A stretch of 64,000 bases of DNA from Amblyomma americanum (lineage: Eukaryota > Arthropoda > Arachnida > Ixodida > Ixodidae), in contig NW_027526486.1 in the NCBI RefSeq assembly GCF_052857255.1, forward strand, positions 2,604,001 to 2,668,000, given 5' to 3'. Position 1 is the stretch's first letter, and the number at the start of each line of letters is the position of its first letter. The translations under genes and the position numbers were made by a program. A model generated the notes under the pieces. That model searched no databases. It saw nothing but the letters and a program-made list of their open reading frames with translations, and had not been told where the DNA came from. Positions 36,818 to 49,825 of this stretch are shown here, piece by piece.

Positions 36818-36912
36818 GTGCTTCCATGTCTGACTTCTGTCCTGTTTTTAGCGCTGTTCCTACACCATGCAATACCAACTAGCCCGTCAACTCGCTCTCG
36901 TATACTCGATCT
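36818..36912 (+). repeat. 88-bp inserted element, copy 14
   Basis: Same site and bracket, 2828 bp after copy 13. Allele CCTACACC; flank CGATGTATCCC. The next monomer reads GCCGGTATAAAAG, shared only with copy 18. Confidence 0.85.
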
Positions 36913-39648
36913 AAAACGATGTATCCCGTTGTTTTGAGCCGGTATAAAAGTTTTCGCGCAGTTCTGAGAGAAATTGTTTACACATTTCTCTCGTGTACTC
37001 TTCGACGACTTGTAAAATCGATGCTCGTGAATCTTGCATGTTTCGATCTAAAACGATGTATCCCTTTGTTTTGAGCCGGAATACAAGTTTTCCCGCAGTT
37101 CTGAGAGAAAACGTTTACACCTTTCTCTCGTCTACTATTCGACGACTTGTAAAATCGATGGTCGTGAATCTTGCTAGTTTCGATCTAAAACGATCTATCC
37201 CATTGTTTTGAGCCGGAATACAAGTTTTCGCGCAGTTCTGAGAGAAAAAGTTTACACCTTTCTCTCGTGCACTCTTCGACGACTTGTAAAATCGATGCTC
37301 GTGAATCATGCTAGTTTCGATCTAAAACGATGTGTCCCGTTGTTTTGAGCCGGAATACAAGTTTTCGCGCAGTTCTGAGAGAAAAAGTTTACACCTTTCT
37401 CTCGTCTACTCTTCGACGACGTGTAAAAGCAATGCTCGTGAATCTTGCTGGTTTTGATGTAAAACGATGTATCCCGTTGTTTTGAGCCGGAATACAAGAT
37501 TTTCGCGCAGTTCTGAGAGAAAAAGTTTACACCTTTCTCTCGTCTACTCTTCGAGGACTTGTAAAATCGATGCTCGTGAATCTAGCTAGTTTTGATCTAA
37601 AACGATGTATCCCGTTTTTTTTAGCCGGAATACAAGTTTTCGCGCAGTTCTGAGAGAAAAAGTTTACACCTTTCTCTCGTCTACTATTCGACGACTTGTA
37701 AAATCGATGCTCGTGAATCTTGCTAGTTTCGACCTAAAGCGATGTATCCCTTTGTTTTGAGCCGGAATACAAGTTTTCGCGCACTTCTGAGAGAAAAAGT
37801 TTACACCTTTCTCTCGTGTACTCTTCGACGACTTGTAAAATCCGTGCTCGTTAATCATGCTAGTTTCGATCTAAAACGATGTATCCCGTTGTTTTGAGCC
37901 GGAATACAAGTTTTCGCGCAGTTCTGAGAGAAAAAGTTTACACTTTTCTCTCGTCTACTCTTCGAAGACTTGTAAAATCGATGCTCGTGAATCTTGCTAG
38001 TTTCAGTCTAAAACGATGTATCCCGTTGTTTTGAGCCGGAATACAAGTTTTCGCGCAGTTCTGAGAGAAAAAGTTTACACCTTTCTCTCGTGTATCTTCG
38101 ACGACTTGTAAAATCGATGCTCTTGAATCTTGCTAGTTTCGATCTAAAACGACGTATCCCGTTGTTTTGAGCCGGAATACAAGTTTTCGCGCTGTTCTGA
38201 GAGAAAAAGTTTACACCTTTCTCTCGTCTACTCTTCGAGGACTTGTAAAATCGATGCTCGTGAATCTAGCTAGTTTTGATCTAAAACGATGTATCCCGTT
38301 TTTTTTAGCCGGAATACAAGTTTTCGCGCAGTTCTGAGAGAAAAAGTTTACACCTTTCTATCGTCTACTATTCGACGACTTGTAAAATCGATGCTCGTGA
38401 ATCTTGCTAGTTTCGACCTAAAACGATGTATCCCTTTGTTTTGAGCCGGAATACAAGTTTTCGCGCAGTTCTGAGAGAAAAAGTTTACACCTTTCTCTCG
38501 TGTACTCTTCGACGACTTGTAAAATCCATGCTCGTTAATCATGCTAGTTTCGATCTAAAACGATGTATCCCGTTGTTTTGAGCCGGAATACAAGTTTTCG
38601 CGCAGTTCTGAGAGAAAAAGTTTACACCTTTCTCTCGTCTACTCTTCGAAGACTTGTAAAATCGATGCTCGTGAATCTTGCTAGTTTCAATCTAAAACGA
38701 TGTATCCCGTTGTTTTGAGCCGGAATACAAGTTTTCGCGCAGTCCTGAGAGAAAAAGTTTACACCTTTCTCTCGTGTATCTTCGACGACTTGTAAAATCG
38801 ATGCTCGTGAATCTTGCTAGTTTCGATCTAAAACGATGTATCCCGTTTTTTTGAGCCGGAATACAAATTTTCGCGCAGTTCTGAGAGAAAACGTTTACAC
38901 CTTTCTCTCGTCTCCTCTTCGACGACTTGTAAAATCGATGCTCGTGAATCTTGCTAGTTTCGATCTAAAACGATGTATCCCGTTTTTTTGAGCCGGTATA
39001 CAAGTTTTCGCGCAGTTCTGAGAGAAAACGTTTACACATTTCTCTCGTGCACTCTTCGACGACTTGTAAAATCGATGCTCTTGAATCTTGCATGTTTCGA
39101 TCTAAAACGATGTATCCCGTTGTTTTGAGCCGGAATACAAGTTTTCGCGCAGTTCTGAGAGAAAACGTTTACACCTTTCTCTCGTCTACTCTTCGACGAC
39201 TTGTAAAATTGATGCTCGTGAATCTTGCTAGTTTCGATCTAAAACGATGTGTCCCGTTGTTTTGAGCCGGAATACAAGTTTTGGCGCAGTTCTGAGAGAA
39301 AAAGTTTACACATTTCTCTCGTGTATTCTTCGACTTGTAGAATCGATGCTCGTGAATCTTGCTAGTTTCAATCTAAAACAATGTATCCCGTTGTTTTGAG
39401 CCGGAATACAAGTTTTCGCGCAGTTCTGAGAGAAAAATTTTGCACCTTTCTCTCGTCTACTCTTCGAAGACTTGTGAAATCGATGCTCGTGAATCTTGAT
39501 AGATTCGATCTAAAACGATGTATCCCGTTGTTTTGAGCCGGAATACAAGTTTTCGCGCAGTTCTGAGAGAAAACGTTTACACATTTCTCTCGTCTACTGT
39601 TCGACGACTTGTAATATCGATGCTCGTGAATCTTGCTAGTTTCGATCT

Positions 39649-39743
39649 GTGCTTCCATGTCTGACTTCTGTCCTGTTTTTAGCGCTGTTCCTACACCATG
39701 CAATACCAACTAGCCCGTCAACTCGCTCTCGTATACTCGATCT
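39649..39743 (+). repeat. 88-bp inserted element, copy 15
   Basis: Equivalent of copy 11 at offset 9534. Allele CCTACACC; flank CAATGTAACTC. Confidence 0.85.
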
Positions 39744-42200
39744 AAAACAATGTAACTCGTTGTTTTAAGCCGGAATACAAGTTTTCGCGCAGTTCTGAGA
39801 GAAAAAGTTTACACCTTTCTCTCGTCTACTCTTCGACGACTTGTAAAATCGATGCTCGTGAATCTTGCTAGTTTTAATCTAAAACGATGTATCCCGTTGT
39901 TTTGAACCGGAATACACGTTTTCACGCCGTTCTGAGAGAAAAAGTTTACACCTTTCTTTCGTTTACTATTCGACGACTTGTAAAATCGATGCTCGTGAAT
40001 CTTGCTAGTTTAAATCTAAAACGATGTACCCCGTTGTTTTGAACCGGAATACAAGTTTTCACGCCGTTCTGAGAAAAAGTTTACACCTTTCTTTCGTTTA
40101 CTATTCGACGACTTGTAAAATCGACGCTCGTGAATCTTGCTAGTTTCGAGCTAAAACGATGTATCCCGTTGTTTTGAGCCGGAATACAAGTTTTCGCGCA
40201 GTTCTGAGAGAAAACGTTTACACCTTTCTCTCGTGTACTCTTCGACGACTTGTAAAATCGATGCTCGTGAATCATGCTAGTTTCGATCTAAAACGATGTA
40301 TCCAGTTGTTTTGAGCCGGAATACAAGTTTTCGCGCAGTTCTGAAAGAAAACGTTTACACCTTTCTCTCGTCTACTATTCGACGACTTGTAAAATCGATG
40401 CTCGTGAATCATGCTAGTTTCGATCTAAAACGATGTATCCCGTTGTTTTGAGCCGGAATACAAGTTTTCGCGCAGTTCTGAGAGAAAAAGTTTACACCTT
40501 TCTCTCGTCTACTCTTCGACGACTTGTAAAATCGATGCTCGTGAATCTTGCTAGTTTCAATCTAAAACGATTTATCCCGTTGTTTTGAGCCGGAATACAA
40601 GTTTTCGCGGAGTTCTGAGAGAAAAAGTTTACACCTATCTATCGTGTACTCTTCGACTTGTAAAATCGATGCTCGTGAATCTTGCTAGTTTCAATCTAAA
40701 ACAATGTATCCCGTTGTTTTGAGCCGGAATACAAGTTTTCGCGCAGTTCTGAGAGAAAAATTTTGCACCTTTCTCTCGTCTACTCTTCGAAGACTTGTAA
40801 AATCGATGCTCGTGAATCTTGCTAGTTTCAATCTAAAACGATGTATCCCGTTGTTTTGAGCCGGAATACAAGTTTTCGCGCAGTCCTGAGAGAAAAAGTT
40901 TACACCTTTCTCTCGTGTATCTTCGACGACTTGTAAAATCGATGCTCGTGAATCTTGCTAGTTTCGATCTAAAACGACGTATCCCGTTGTTTTGAGCCGG
41001 AATACAAGTTTTCGCGCTGTTCTGAGAGAAAAAGTTTACACCTTTCTCTCGTCTACTCTTCGACGACTTGTAAAATCGATGCTCGTGAATCTTGCTAGTT
41101 TCGATCTAAAACGATGAATCCCGTTGTTTTGAGCCGGAATACAAGTTTTCACGCAGTTCTGAGAGAAAAAGTTTACACCTTTCTCTCGTGTACTCTTCGA
41201 CGACATGTAAAATCGATGCTCGTGAATCTTGCTAGTTTCGATCTAAAACGATGAATCCCGTTGTTTTGAGCCGGAATACAAGTTTTCGCGCAGTTCTGAG
41301 AGAAAAAGTTTACACCTTTCTCCCGTCTACTCTTCGACGACTTGTAAAATCGATGCTCGTGAATCTTGCTAGTTTCGATCTAAAACGATGTATCCCGTTT
41401 TTTTGAGCCGGAATACAAATTTTCGCGCAGTTCTGAGAGAAAACGTTTACACCTTTCTCTCGTCTCCTCTTCGACGACTTGTAAAATCGATGCTCGTGAA
41501 TCTTGCTAGTTTCGATCTAAAACGATGTATCCCGTTTTTTTGAGCCGGTATACAAGTTTTCGCGCAGTTCTGAGAGAAAACGTTTACACATTTCTCTCGT
41601 GCACTCTTCGACGACTTGTAAAATCGATGCTCTTGAATCTTGCATGTTTCGATCTAAAACGATGTATCCCGTTGTTTTGAGCCGGAATACAAGTTTTCGC
41701 GCAGTTCTGAGAGAAAACGTTTACACCTTTCTCTCGTCTACTCTTCGACGACTTGTAAAATCGATGCTCGTGAATCTTGCTAGTTTCGATCTAAAACGAT
41801 GTGTCCCGTTGTTTTGAGCCGGAATACAAGATTTGGCGCAGTTCTGAGAGAAAAAGTTTACACATTTCTCTCGTGTACTCTTCGACTTGTAAAATCGATG
41901 CTCGTGAATCTTGCTAGTTTCAGTCTAAAACAATGTATCCCGTTGTTTTGAGCCGGAATACAAGTTTTCGCGCAGTTCTGAGAGAAAAATTTTGCACCTT
42001 TCTCTCGTCTACTCTTCGAAGACTTGTGAAATCGATGCTCGTGAATCTTGATAGATTCGATCTAAAACGATGTATCTCGTTGTTTTGAGCCGGAATACAA
42101 GTTTTCGCGCAGTTCTGAGAGAAAAAGTTTACACATTTCTCTCGTCTACTGTTCGACGACTTGTAATATCGATGCTCGTGAATCTTGCTAGTTTCGATCT

Positions 42201-42295
42201 GTGCTTCCATGTCTGACTTCTGTCCTGTTTTTAGCGCTGTTCCTACACCATGCAATACCAACTAGCCCGTCAACTCGCTCTCGTATACTCGATCT
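42201..42295 (+). repeat. 88-bp inserted element, copy 16
   Basis: Equivalent of copy 12 at offset 9534. Allele CCTACACC; flank CAATGTAACCC. The host monomer start carries a private GTATCTCG just upstream. Confidence 0.85.
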
Positions 42296-43523
42296 AAAAC
42301 AATGTAACCCGTTGTTTTAAGCCGGAATACAAGTTTTCGCGCAGTTCTGAGAGAAAAAGTTTACACCTTTCTCTCGTCTACTCTTCGACGACTTGTAAAA
42401 TCGATGCTCGTGAATCTTGCTAGTTTTAATCTAAAACGATGTATCCCGTTGTTTTGAACCGGAATACACGTTTTCACGCCGTTCTGAGAGAAAAAGTTTA
42501 CACCTTTCTTTCGTTTACTATTCGACTACTTGTAAAATCGATGCTCGTGAATCTTGCTAGTTTAAATCTAAAACGATGTATCCCGTTGTTTTGAACCGGA
42601 ATACAAGTTTTCACGCCGTTCTGAGAAAAAGTTTACACCTTTCTTTCGTTTACTATTCGACGACTTGTAAAATCGATGCTCGTGAATCTTGCTAGTTTCG
42701 AGCTAAAACGATGTATCCCGTTGTTTTGAGCCGGAATACAAGTTTTCGCGCAGTTCTGAGAGAAAACGTTTACACCTTTCTCTCGTGTACTCTTCGACGA
42801 CTTGTAAAATCGATGCTCGTGAATCATGCTAGTTTCGATCTAAAACGATGTATCCAGTTGTTTTGAGCCGGAATACAAGTTTTCGCGCAGTTCTGAAAGA
42901 AAACGTTTACACCTTTCTCTCGTCTACTATTCGACGACTTGTAAAATCGATGCTCGTGAATCATGCTAGTTTCGATCTAAAACGATGTATCCCGTTGTTT
43001 TGAGCCGGAATACAAGTTTTCGCGCAGTTCTGAGAGAAAAAGTTTACACCTTTCTCTCGTCTACTCTTCGACGACTTGTAAAATCGATGCTCGTGAATCT
43101 TGCTAGTTTCAATCTAAAACGATTTATCCCGTTGTTTTGAGCCGGAATACAAGTTTTCGCGGAGTTCTGAGAGAAAAAGTTTACACCTATCTATCGTGTA
43201 CTCTTCGACTTGTAAAATCGATGCTCGTGAATCTTGCTAGTTTCAATCTAAAACAATGTATCCCGTTGTTTTGAGCCGGAATACAAGTTTTCGCGCAGTT
43301 CTGAGAGAAAAAGTTTGCACCTTTCTCTCGTCTACTCTTCGAAGACTTGTGAAATCGGTGCTCGTGAATCTTGATAGATTCGATCTAAAACGATGTATCC
43401 CGTTGTTTTGAGCCGGAATACAAGTTTTCGCGCAGTTCTGAGAGAAAACGTTTACACATTTCTCTCGTCTACTGTTCGACGACTTGTAATATCGATGCTC
43501 GTGAATCTTGCTAGTTTCGATCT

Positions 43524-43618
43524 GTGCTTCCATGTCTGACTTCTGTCCTGTTTTTAGCGCTGTTCCTATACCATGCAATACCAACTAGCCCGTCAACTCG
43601 CTCTCGTATACTCGATCT
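43524..43618 (+). repeat. 88-bp inserted element, copy 17
   Basis: Equivalent of copy 13 at offset 9534. Allele CCTATACC; flank CAATGTAACCC. Confidence 0.85.
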
Positions 43619-46488
43619 AAAACAATGTAACCCGTTGTTTTAAGCCGGAATACAAGTTTTCGCGCAGTTCTGAGAGAAAAAGTTTACACCTTTCTCTCGT
43701 CTACTCTTCGACGACTTGTAAAATCGATGCTCGTGAATCTTGCTAGTTTTAATCTAAAACGATGTATCCCGTTGTTTTGAACCGGAATACAAGTTTTCAC
43801 GCCGTTCTGAGAGAAAAAGTTTACACTTTTCTTTCGTTTACTATTCGTCGACTTGTAAAATCGATGCTCGTGAATCTTGCTAGTTTCGAGCTAAAACGAT
43901 GTATCCCGTTGTTTTGAGCCGGAATACAAGTTTTCGCGCAGTTCTGAGAGAAAACGTTTACACCTTTCTCTCGTGTACTCTTCGACGACTTGTAAAATCG
44001 ATGCTCGTGAATCATGCTAGTTTCGATCTAAAACGATGTATCTAGTTGTTTTTCGCCGGAATACAAGTTTTCGCGCAGTTCTGATAGAAAACGTTTACAC
44101 CTTTCTCTCGTCTACTATTCGACGACTTGTAAAATCGATGCTCGTGAATCTTGCTAGTTTCGATCTAAAACGATCTATCCCATTGTTTTGAGCCGGAATA
44201 CAAGTTTTCGCGCAGTTCTGAGAGAAAAAGTTTACACCTTTCTCTCGTGCACTCTTCGACGACTTGTAAAATCGATGCTCGTGAATCATGCTAGTTTCGA
44301 TCTAAAACGATGTATCCCGTTGTTTTGAGCCGGAATACAAGTTTTCGCGCAGTTCTGAGAGAAAAAGTGTACACCTTTCTCTCGTCTACTCTTCGATGAC
44401 TTGTAAAATTGATGCTCGTGAATCCTGCTAGTTTTAATCTAAAACGATGTATCCCGTTGTTTTGAGCCGGAATACAAGTTTTCGCGGAGTTCTGAGAGAA
44501 AAAGTTTACACCTTTCTCTCGTGTACTCTTCGACGACTTGTAAAATCCGTGCTCGTTAATCATGCTAGTTTCGATCTAAAACGATGTATCCCGTTGTTTT
44601 GAGCCGGAATACAAGTTTTCGCGCAGTTCTGAGAGGAAAAGTTTACACTTTTCTCTCGTCTACTCTTCGAAGACTTGTAAAATCGATGCTCGTGAATCTT
44701 GCTAGTTTCAGTCTAAAACAATGTATCCCGTTGTTTTGAGCCGGAATACAAGTTTTCGCGCAGTTCTGAGAGAAAAAGTTTACACCTTTCTCTCGTGTAT
44801 CTTCGACGACTTGTAAAATCGATGCTCTTGAATCTTGCTAGTTTCGATCTAAAACGACGTATCCCGTTGTTTTGAGCCGGAATACAAGTTTTCGCGCTGT
44901 TCTGAGAGAAAAAGTTTACACCTTTCTCTCGTCTACTCTTCGAGGACTTGTAAAATCGATGCTCGTGAATCTAGCTAGTTTTGATCTAAAACGATGTATC
45001 CCGTTTTTTTTAGCCGGAATACAAGTTTTCGCGCAGTTCTGAGAGAAAAAGTTTACACCTTTCTCTCGTGTACTCTTCGACTTGTAAAATCGATGCTCGT
45101 GAATCATGCTAGTTTCGATCTAAAACGATGTGTCCCGTTGTTTTGAGCCGGAATACAAGTTTTCGCGCAGTTCTGAGAGAAAAAGTTTACACCTTTCTCT
45201 CGTCTACTCTTCGACGACGTGTAAAAGCAATGCTCGTGAATCTTGCTGGTTTTGATGTAAAACGATGTATCCCGTTGTTTTGAGCCGGAATACAAGATTT
45301 TCGCGCAGTTCTGAGAGAAAAAGTTTACACCTTTCTCTCGTCTACTCTTCGAAGACTTGTAAAATCGATGCTCGTGAATCTTGCTAGTTTCAATCTAAAA
45401 CGATGTATCCCGTTGTTTTGAGCCGGAATACAAGTTTTCGCGCAGTTCTGAGAGAAAAAGTTTACACCTTTCTCTCGTGTATCTTCGACGACTTGTAAAA
45501 TCGATGCTCGTGAATCTTGCTAGTTTCGATCTAAAACGACGTATCCCGTTGTTTTGAGCCGGAATACAAGTTTTTGCGCTGTTCTGAGAGAAAAAGTTTA
45601 CACCTTTCTCTCGTCTACTCTTCGACGACTTGTAAAATCGATGCTCGTGAATCTTGCTAGTTTCGATCTAAAACGATGAATCCCGTTGTTTTGAGCCGGA
45701 ATACAAGTTTTCGCGCAGTTCTGAGAGAAAAAGTTTACACCTTTCTCTCGTCTACTCTTCGACGACTTGTAAAATCGATGCTCGTGAATCTTGCTAGTTT
45801 CGATCTAAAACGATGTATCCCGTTTTTTTGAGCCGGAATACAAATTTTCGCGCAGTTCTGAGAGAAAACGTTTACACCTTTCTCTCGTCTCCTCTTCGAC
45901 GACTTGTAAAATCGATGCTCGTGAATCTTGCTAGTTTCGATCTAAAACGATGTATCCCGTTTTTTTGAGCCGGTATACAAGTTTTCGCGCAGTTCTGAGA
46001 GAAAACGTTTACACATTTCTCTCGTGTACTCTTCGACGACTTGTAAAATCGATGCTCTTGAATCTTGCATGTTTCGATCTAAAACGATGTATCCCGTTGT
46101 TTTGAGCCGGAATACAAGTTTTGGCGCAGTTCTGAGAGAAAAAGTTTACACCTTTCTCTCGTGTACTCTTCGACTTGTAAAATCGATGCTCGTGAATCTT
46201 GCTAGTTTCGATCTAAAACGATGTGTCCCGTTGTTTTGAGCCGGAATACAAGTTTTCGCGCAGTTCTGAGAGAAAAAGTTTGCACCTTTCTCTCGTCTAC
46301 TCTTCGAAGACTTGTGAAATAGATGCTCGTGAATCTTGATAGATTCGATTTAAAACGATGTATCCCGTTGTTTTGAGCCGGAATACAAGTTTTCGCGCAG
46401 TTCTGAGAGAAAACGTTTACACATTTCTCTCGTCTACTGTTCGACGACTTGTAATATCGATGCTCGTGAATCTTGCTAGTTTCGATCT

Positions 46489-46583
46489 GTGCTTCCATGT
46501 CTGACTTCTGTCCTGTTTTTAGCGCTGTTCCTACACCATGCAATACCAACTAGCCCGTCAACTCGCTCTCGTATACTCGATCT
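46489..46583 (+). repeat. 88-bp inserted element, copy 18
   Basis: Equivalent of copy 14 at offset 9671. Allele CCTACACC; flank CGATGTATCCC, then GCCGGTATAAAAG. Confidence 0.85.
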
Positions 46584-49500
46584 AAAACGATGTATCCCGT
46601 TGTTTTGAGCCGGTATAAAAGTTTTCGCGCAGTTCTGAGAGAAATTGTTTACACATTTCTCTCGTGTACTCTTCGACGACTTGTAAAATCGATGCTCGTG
46701 AATCTTGCATGTTTCGATCTAAAACGATGTATCCCTTTGTTTTGAGCCGGAATACAAGTTTTCCCGCAGTTCTGAGAGAAAACGTTTACACCTTTCTCTC
46801 GTCTACTATTCGACGACTTGTAAAATCGATGGTCGTGAATCTTGCTAGTTTCGATCTAAAACGATCTATCCCATTGTTTTGAGCCGGAATACAAGTTTTC
46901 GCGCAGTTCTGAGAGAAAAAGTTTACACCTTTCTCTCGTGCACTCTTCGACGACTTGTAAAATCGATGCTCGTGAATCATGCTAGTTTCGATCTAAAACG
47001 ATGTGTCCCGTTGTTTTGAGCCGGAATACAAGTTTTCGCGCAGTTCTGAGAGAAAAAGTTTACACCTTTCTCTCGTCTACTCTTCGACGACGTGTAAAAG
47101 CAATGCTCGTGAATCTTGCTGGTTTTGATGTAAAACGATGTATCCCGTTGTTTTGAGCCGGAATACAAGATTTTCGCGCAGTTCTGAGAGAAAAAGTTTA
47201 CACCTTTCTCTCGTCTACTCTTCGAGGACTTGTAAAATCGATGCTCGTGAATCTAGCTAGTTTTGATCTAAAACGATGTATCCCGTTTTTTTTAGCCGGA
47301 ATACAAGTTTTCGCGCAGTTCTGAGAGAAAAAGTTTACACCTTTCTCTCGTCTACTATTCGACGACTTGTAAAATCGATGCTCGTGAATCTTGCTAGTTT
47401 CGACCTAAAGCGATGTATCCCTTTGTTTTGAGCCGGAATACAAGTTTTCGCGCACTTCTGAGAGAAAAAGTTTACACCTTTCTCTCGTGTACTCTTCGAC
47501 GACTTGTAAAATCCGTGCTCGTTAATCATGCTAGTTTCGATCTAAAACGATGTATCCCGTTGTTTTGAGCCGGAATACAAGTTTTCGCGCAGTTCTGAGA
47601 GAAAAAGTTTACACTTTTCTCTCGTCTACTCTTCGAAGACTTGTAAAATCGATGCTCGTGAATCTTGCTAGTTTCAGTCTAAAACGATGTATCCCGTTGT
47701 TTTGAGCCGGAATACAAGTTTTCGCGCAGTTCTGAGAGAAAAAGTTTACACCTTTCTCTCGTGTATCTTCGACGACTTGTAAAATCGATGCTCTTGAATC
47801 TTGCTAGTTTCGATCTAAAACGACGTATCCCGTTGTTTTGAGCCGGAATACAAGTTTTCGCGCTGTTCTGAGAGAAAAAGTTTACACCTTTCTCTCGTCT
47901 ACTCTTCGAGGACTTGTAAAATCGATGCTCGTGAATCTAGCTAGTTTTGATCTAAAACGATGTATCCCGTTTTTTTTAGCCGGAATACAAGTTTTCGCGC
48001 AGTTCTGAGAGAAAAAGTTTACACCTTTCTATCGTCTACTATTCGACGACTTGTAAAATCGATGCTCGTGAATCTTGCTAGTTTCGACCTAAAACAATGT
48101 ATCCCTTTGTTTTGAGCCGGAATACAAGTTTTCGCGCAGTTCTGAGAGAAAAAGTTTACACCTTTCTCTCGTGTACTCTTCGACGACTTGTAAAATCCAT
48201 GCTCGTTAATCATGCTACTTTCGATCTAAAACGATGTATCCCGTTGTTTTGAGCCGGAATACAAGTTTTCGCGCAGTTCTGAGAGAAAAAGTTTACACCT
48301 TTCTCTCGTCTACTCTTCGAAGACTTGTAAAATCGATGCTCGTGAATCTTGCTAGTTTCAATCTAAAACGATGTATCCCGTTGTTTTGAGCCGGAATACA
48401 AGTTTTCGCGCAGTCCTGAGAGAAAAAGTTTACACCTTTCTCTCGTGTATCTTCGACGACTTGTAAAATCGATGCTCGTGAATCTTGCTAGTTTCGATCT
48501 AAAACGACGTATCCCGTTGTTTTGAGCCGGAATACAAGTTTTCGCGCTGTTCTGAGAGAAAAAGTTTACACCTTTCTCTCGTCTACTCTTCGACGACTTG
48601 TAAAATCGATGCTCGTGAATCTTGCTAGTTTCGATCTAAAACGATGAATCCCGTTGTTTTGAGCCGGAATACAAGTTTTCACGCAGTTCTGAGAGAAAAA
48701 GTTTACACCTTTCTCTCGTGTACTCTTCGACGACATGTAAAATCGATGCTCGTGAATCTTGCTAGTTTCGATCTAAAACGATGAATCCCGTTGTTTTGAG
48801 CCGGAATACAAGTTTTCGCGCAGTTCTGAGAGAAAAAGTTTACACCTTTCTCCCGTCTACTCTTCGACGACTTGTAAAATCGATGCTCGTGAATCTTGCT
48901 AGTTTCGATCTAAAACGATGTATCCCGTTTTTTTGAGCCGGAATACAAATTTTCGCGCAGTTCTGAGAGAAAACGTTTACACCTTTCTCTCGTCTCCTCT
49001 TCGACGACTTGTAAAATCGATGCTCGTGAATCTTGCTAGTTTCGATCTAAAACGATGTATCCCGTTTTTTTGAGCCGGTATACAAGTTTTCGCGCAGTTC
49101 TGAGAGAAAACGTTTACACATTTCTCTCGTGCACTCTTCGACGACTTGTAAAATCGATGCTCTTGAATCTTGCATGTTTCGATCTAAAACGATGTATCCC
49201 GTTGTTTTGAGCCGGAATACAAGTTTTCGCGCAGTTCTGAGAGAAAACGTTTACACCTTTCTCTCGTCTACTCTTCGACGACTTGTAAAATTGATGCTCG
49301 TGAATCTTGCTAGTTTCGATCTAAAACGATGTGTCCCGTTGTTTTGAGCCGGAATACAAGTTTTGGCGCAGTTCTGAGAGAAAAAGTTTACACATTTCTC
49401 TCGTGTATTCTTCGACTTGTAGAATCGATGCTCGTGAATCTTGCTAGTTTCAATCTAAAACAATGTATCCCGTTGTTTTGAGCCGGAATACAAGTTTTCG

Positions 49501-49730
49501 CGCAGTTCTGAGAGAAAAATTTTGCACCTTTCTCTCGTCTACTCTTCGAAGACTTGTGAAATCGATGCTCGTGAATCTTGATAGATTCGATCTAAAACGA
49601 TGTATCCCGTTGTTTTGAGCCGGAATACAAGTTTTCGCGCAGTTCTGAGAGAAAACGTTTACACATTTCTCTCGTCTACTGTTCGACGACTTGTAATATC
49701 GATGCTCGTGAATCTTGCTAGTTTCGATCT

Positions 49731-49825
49731 GTGCTTCCATGTCTGACTTCTGTCCTGTTTTTAGCGCTGTTCCTACACCATGCAATACCAACTAGCCCGT
49801 CAACTCGCTCTCGTATACTCGATCT
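49731..49825 (+). repeat. 88-bp inserted element, copy 19
   Basis: Equivalent of copies 11 and 15. Allele CCTACACC; flank CAATGTAACTC. Confidence 0.85.

Larger units (their letters stand above)
29598..39131 (+). repeat. superunit A, 9534 bp
   Basis: Insertion copies 11, 12 and 13 recur as 15, 16 and 17 at an offset of 9534. From about 34.6 kb the offset is 9671 because copy B has one more monomer. The ordered barcode of its four insertions is: flank AACTC; AACCC; CCTATACC allele; CGATG flank. Relative to B it lacks three monomers near 38.8 kb and differs by a conversion-like switch near 34465 (AAATCCGTGCTCGTTAATC replacing AAATCGATGCTCGTGAATC). Confidence 0.8.
39132..49213 (+). repeat. superunit B, 10082 bp
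   Basis: Monomer starts at 29598, 39132 and 49214 are in register. B is 548 bp (four monomers) longer than A: one extra near 44.1 kb (CTAGTTGTTTTTCGCC) and three extra near 48.5-48.9 kb. The barcode of its four insertions matches A. The rare TATAAAAG change after copy 18 matches the one after copy 14, showing common descent of the whole block. Confidence 0.8.
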
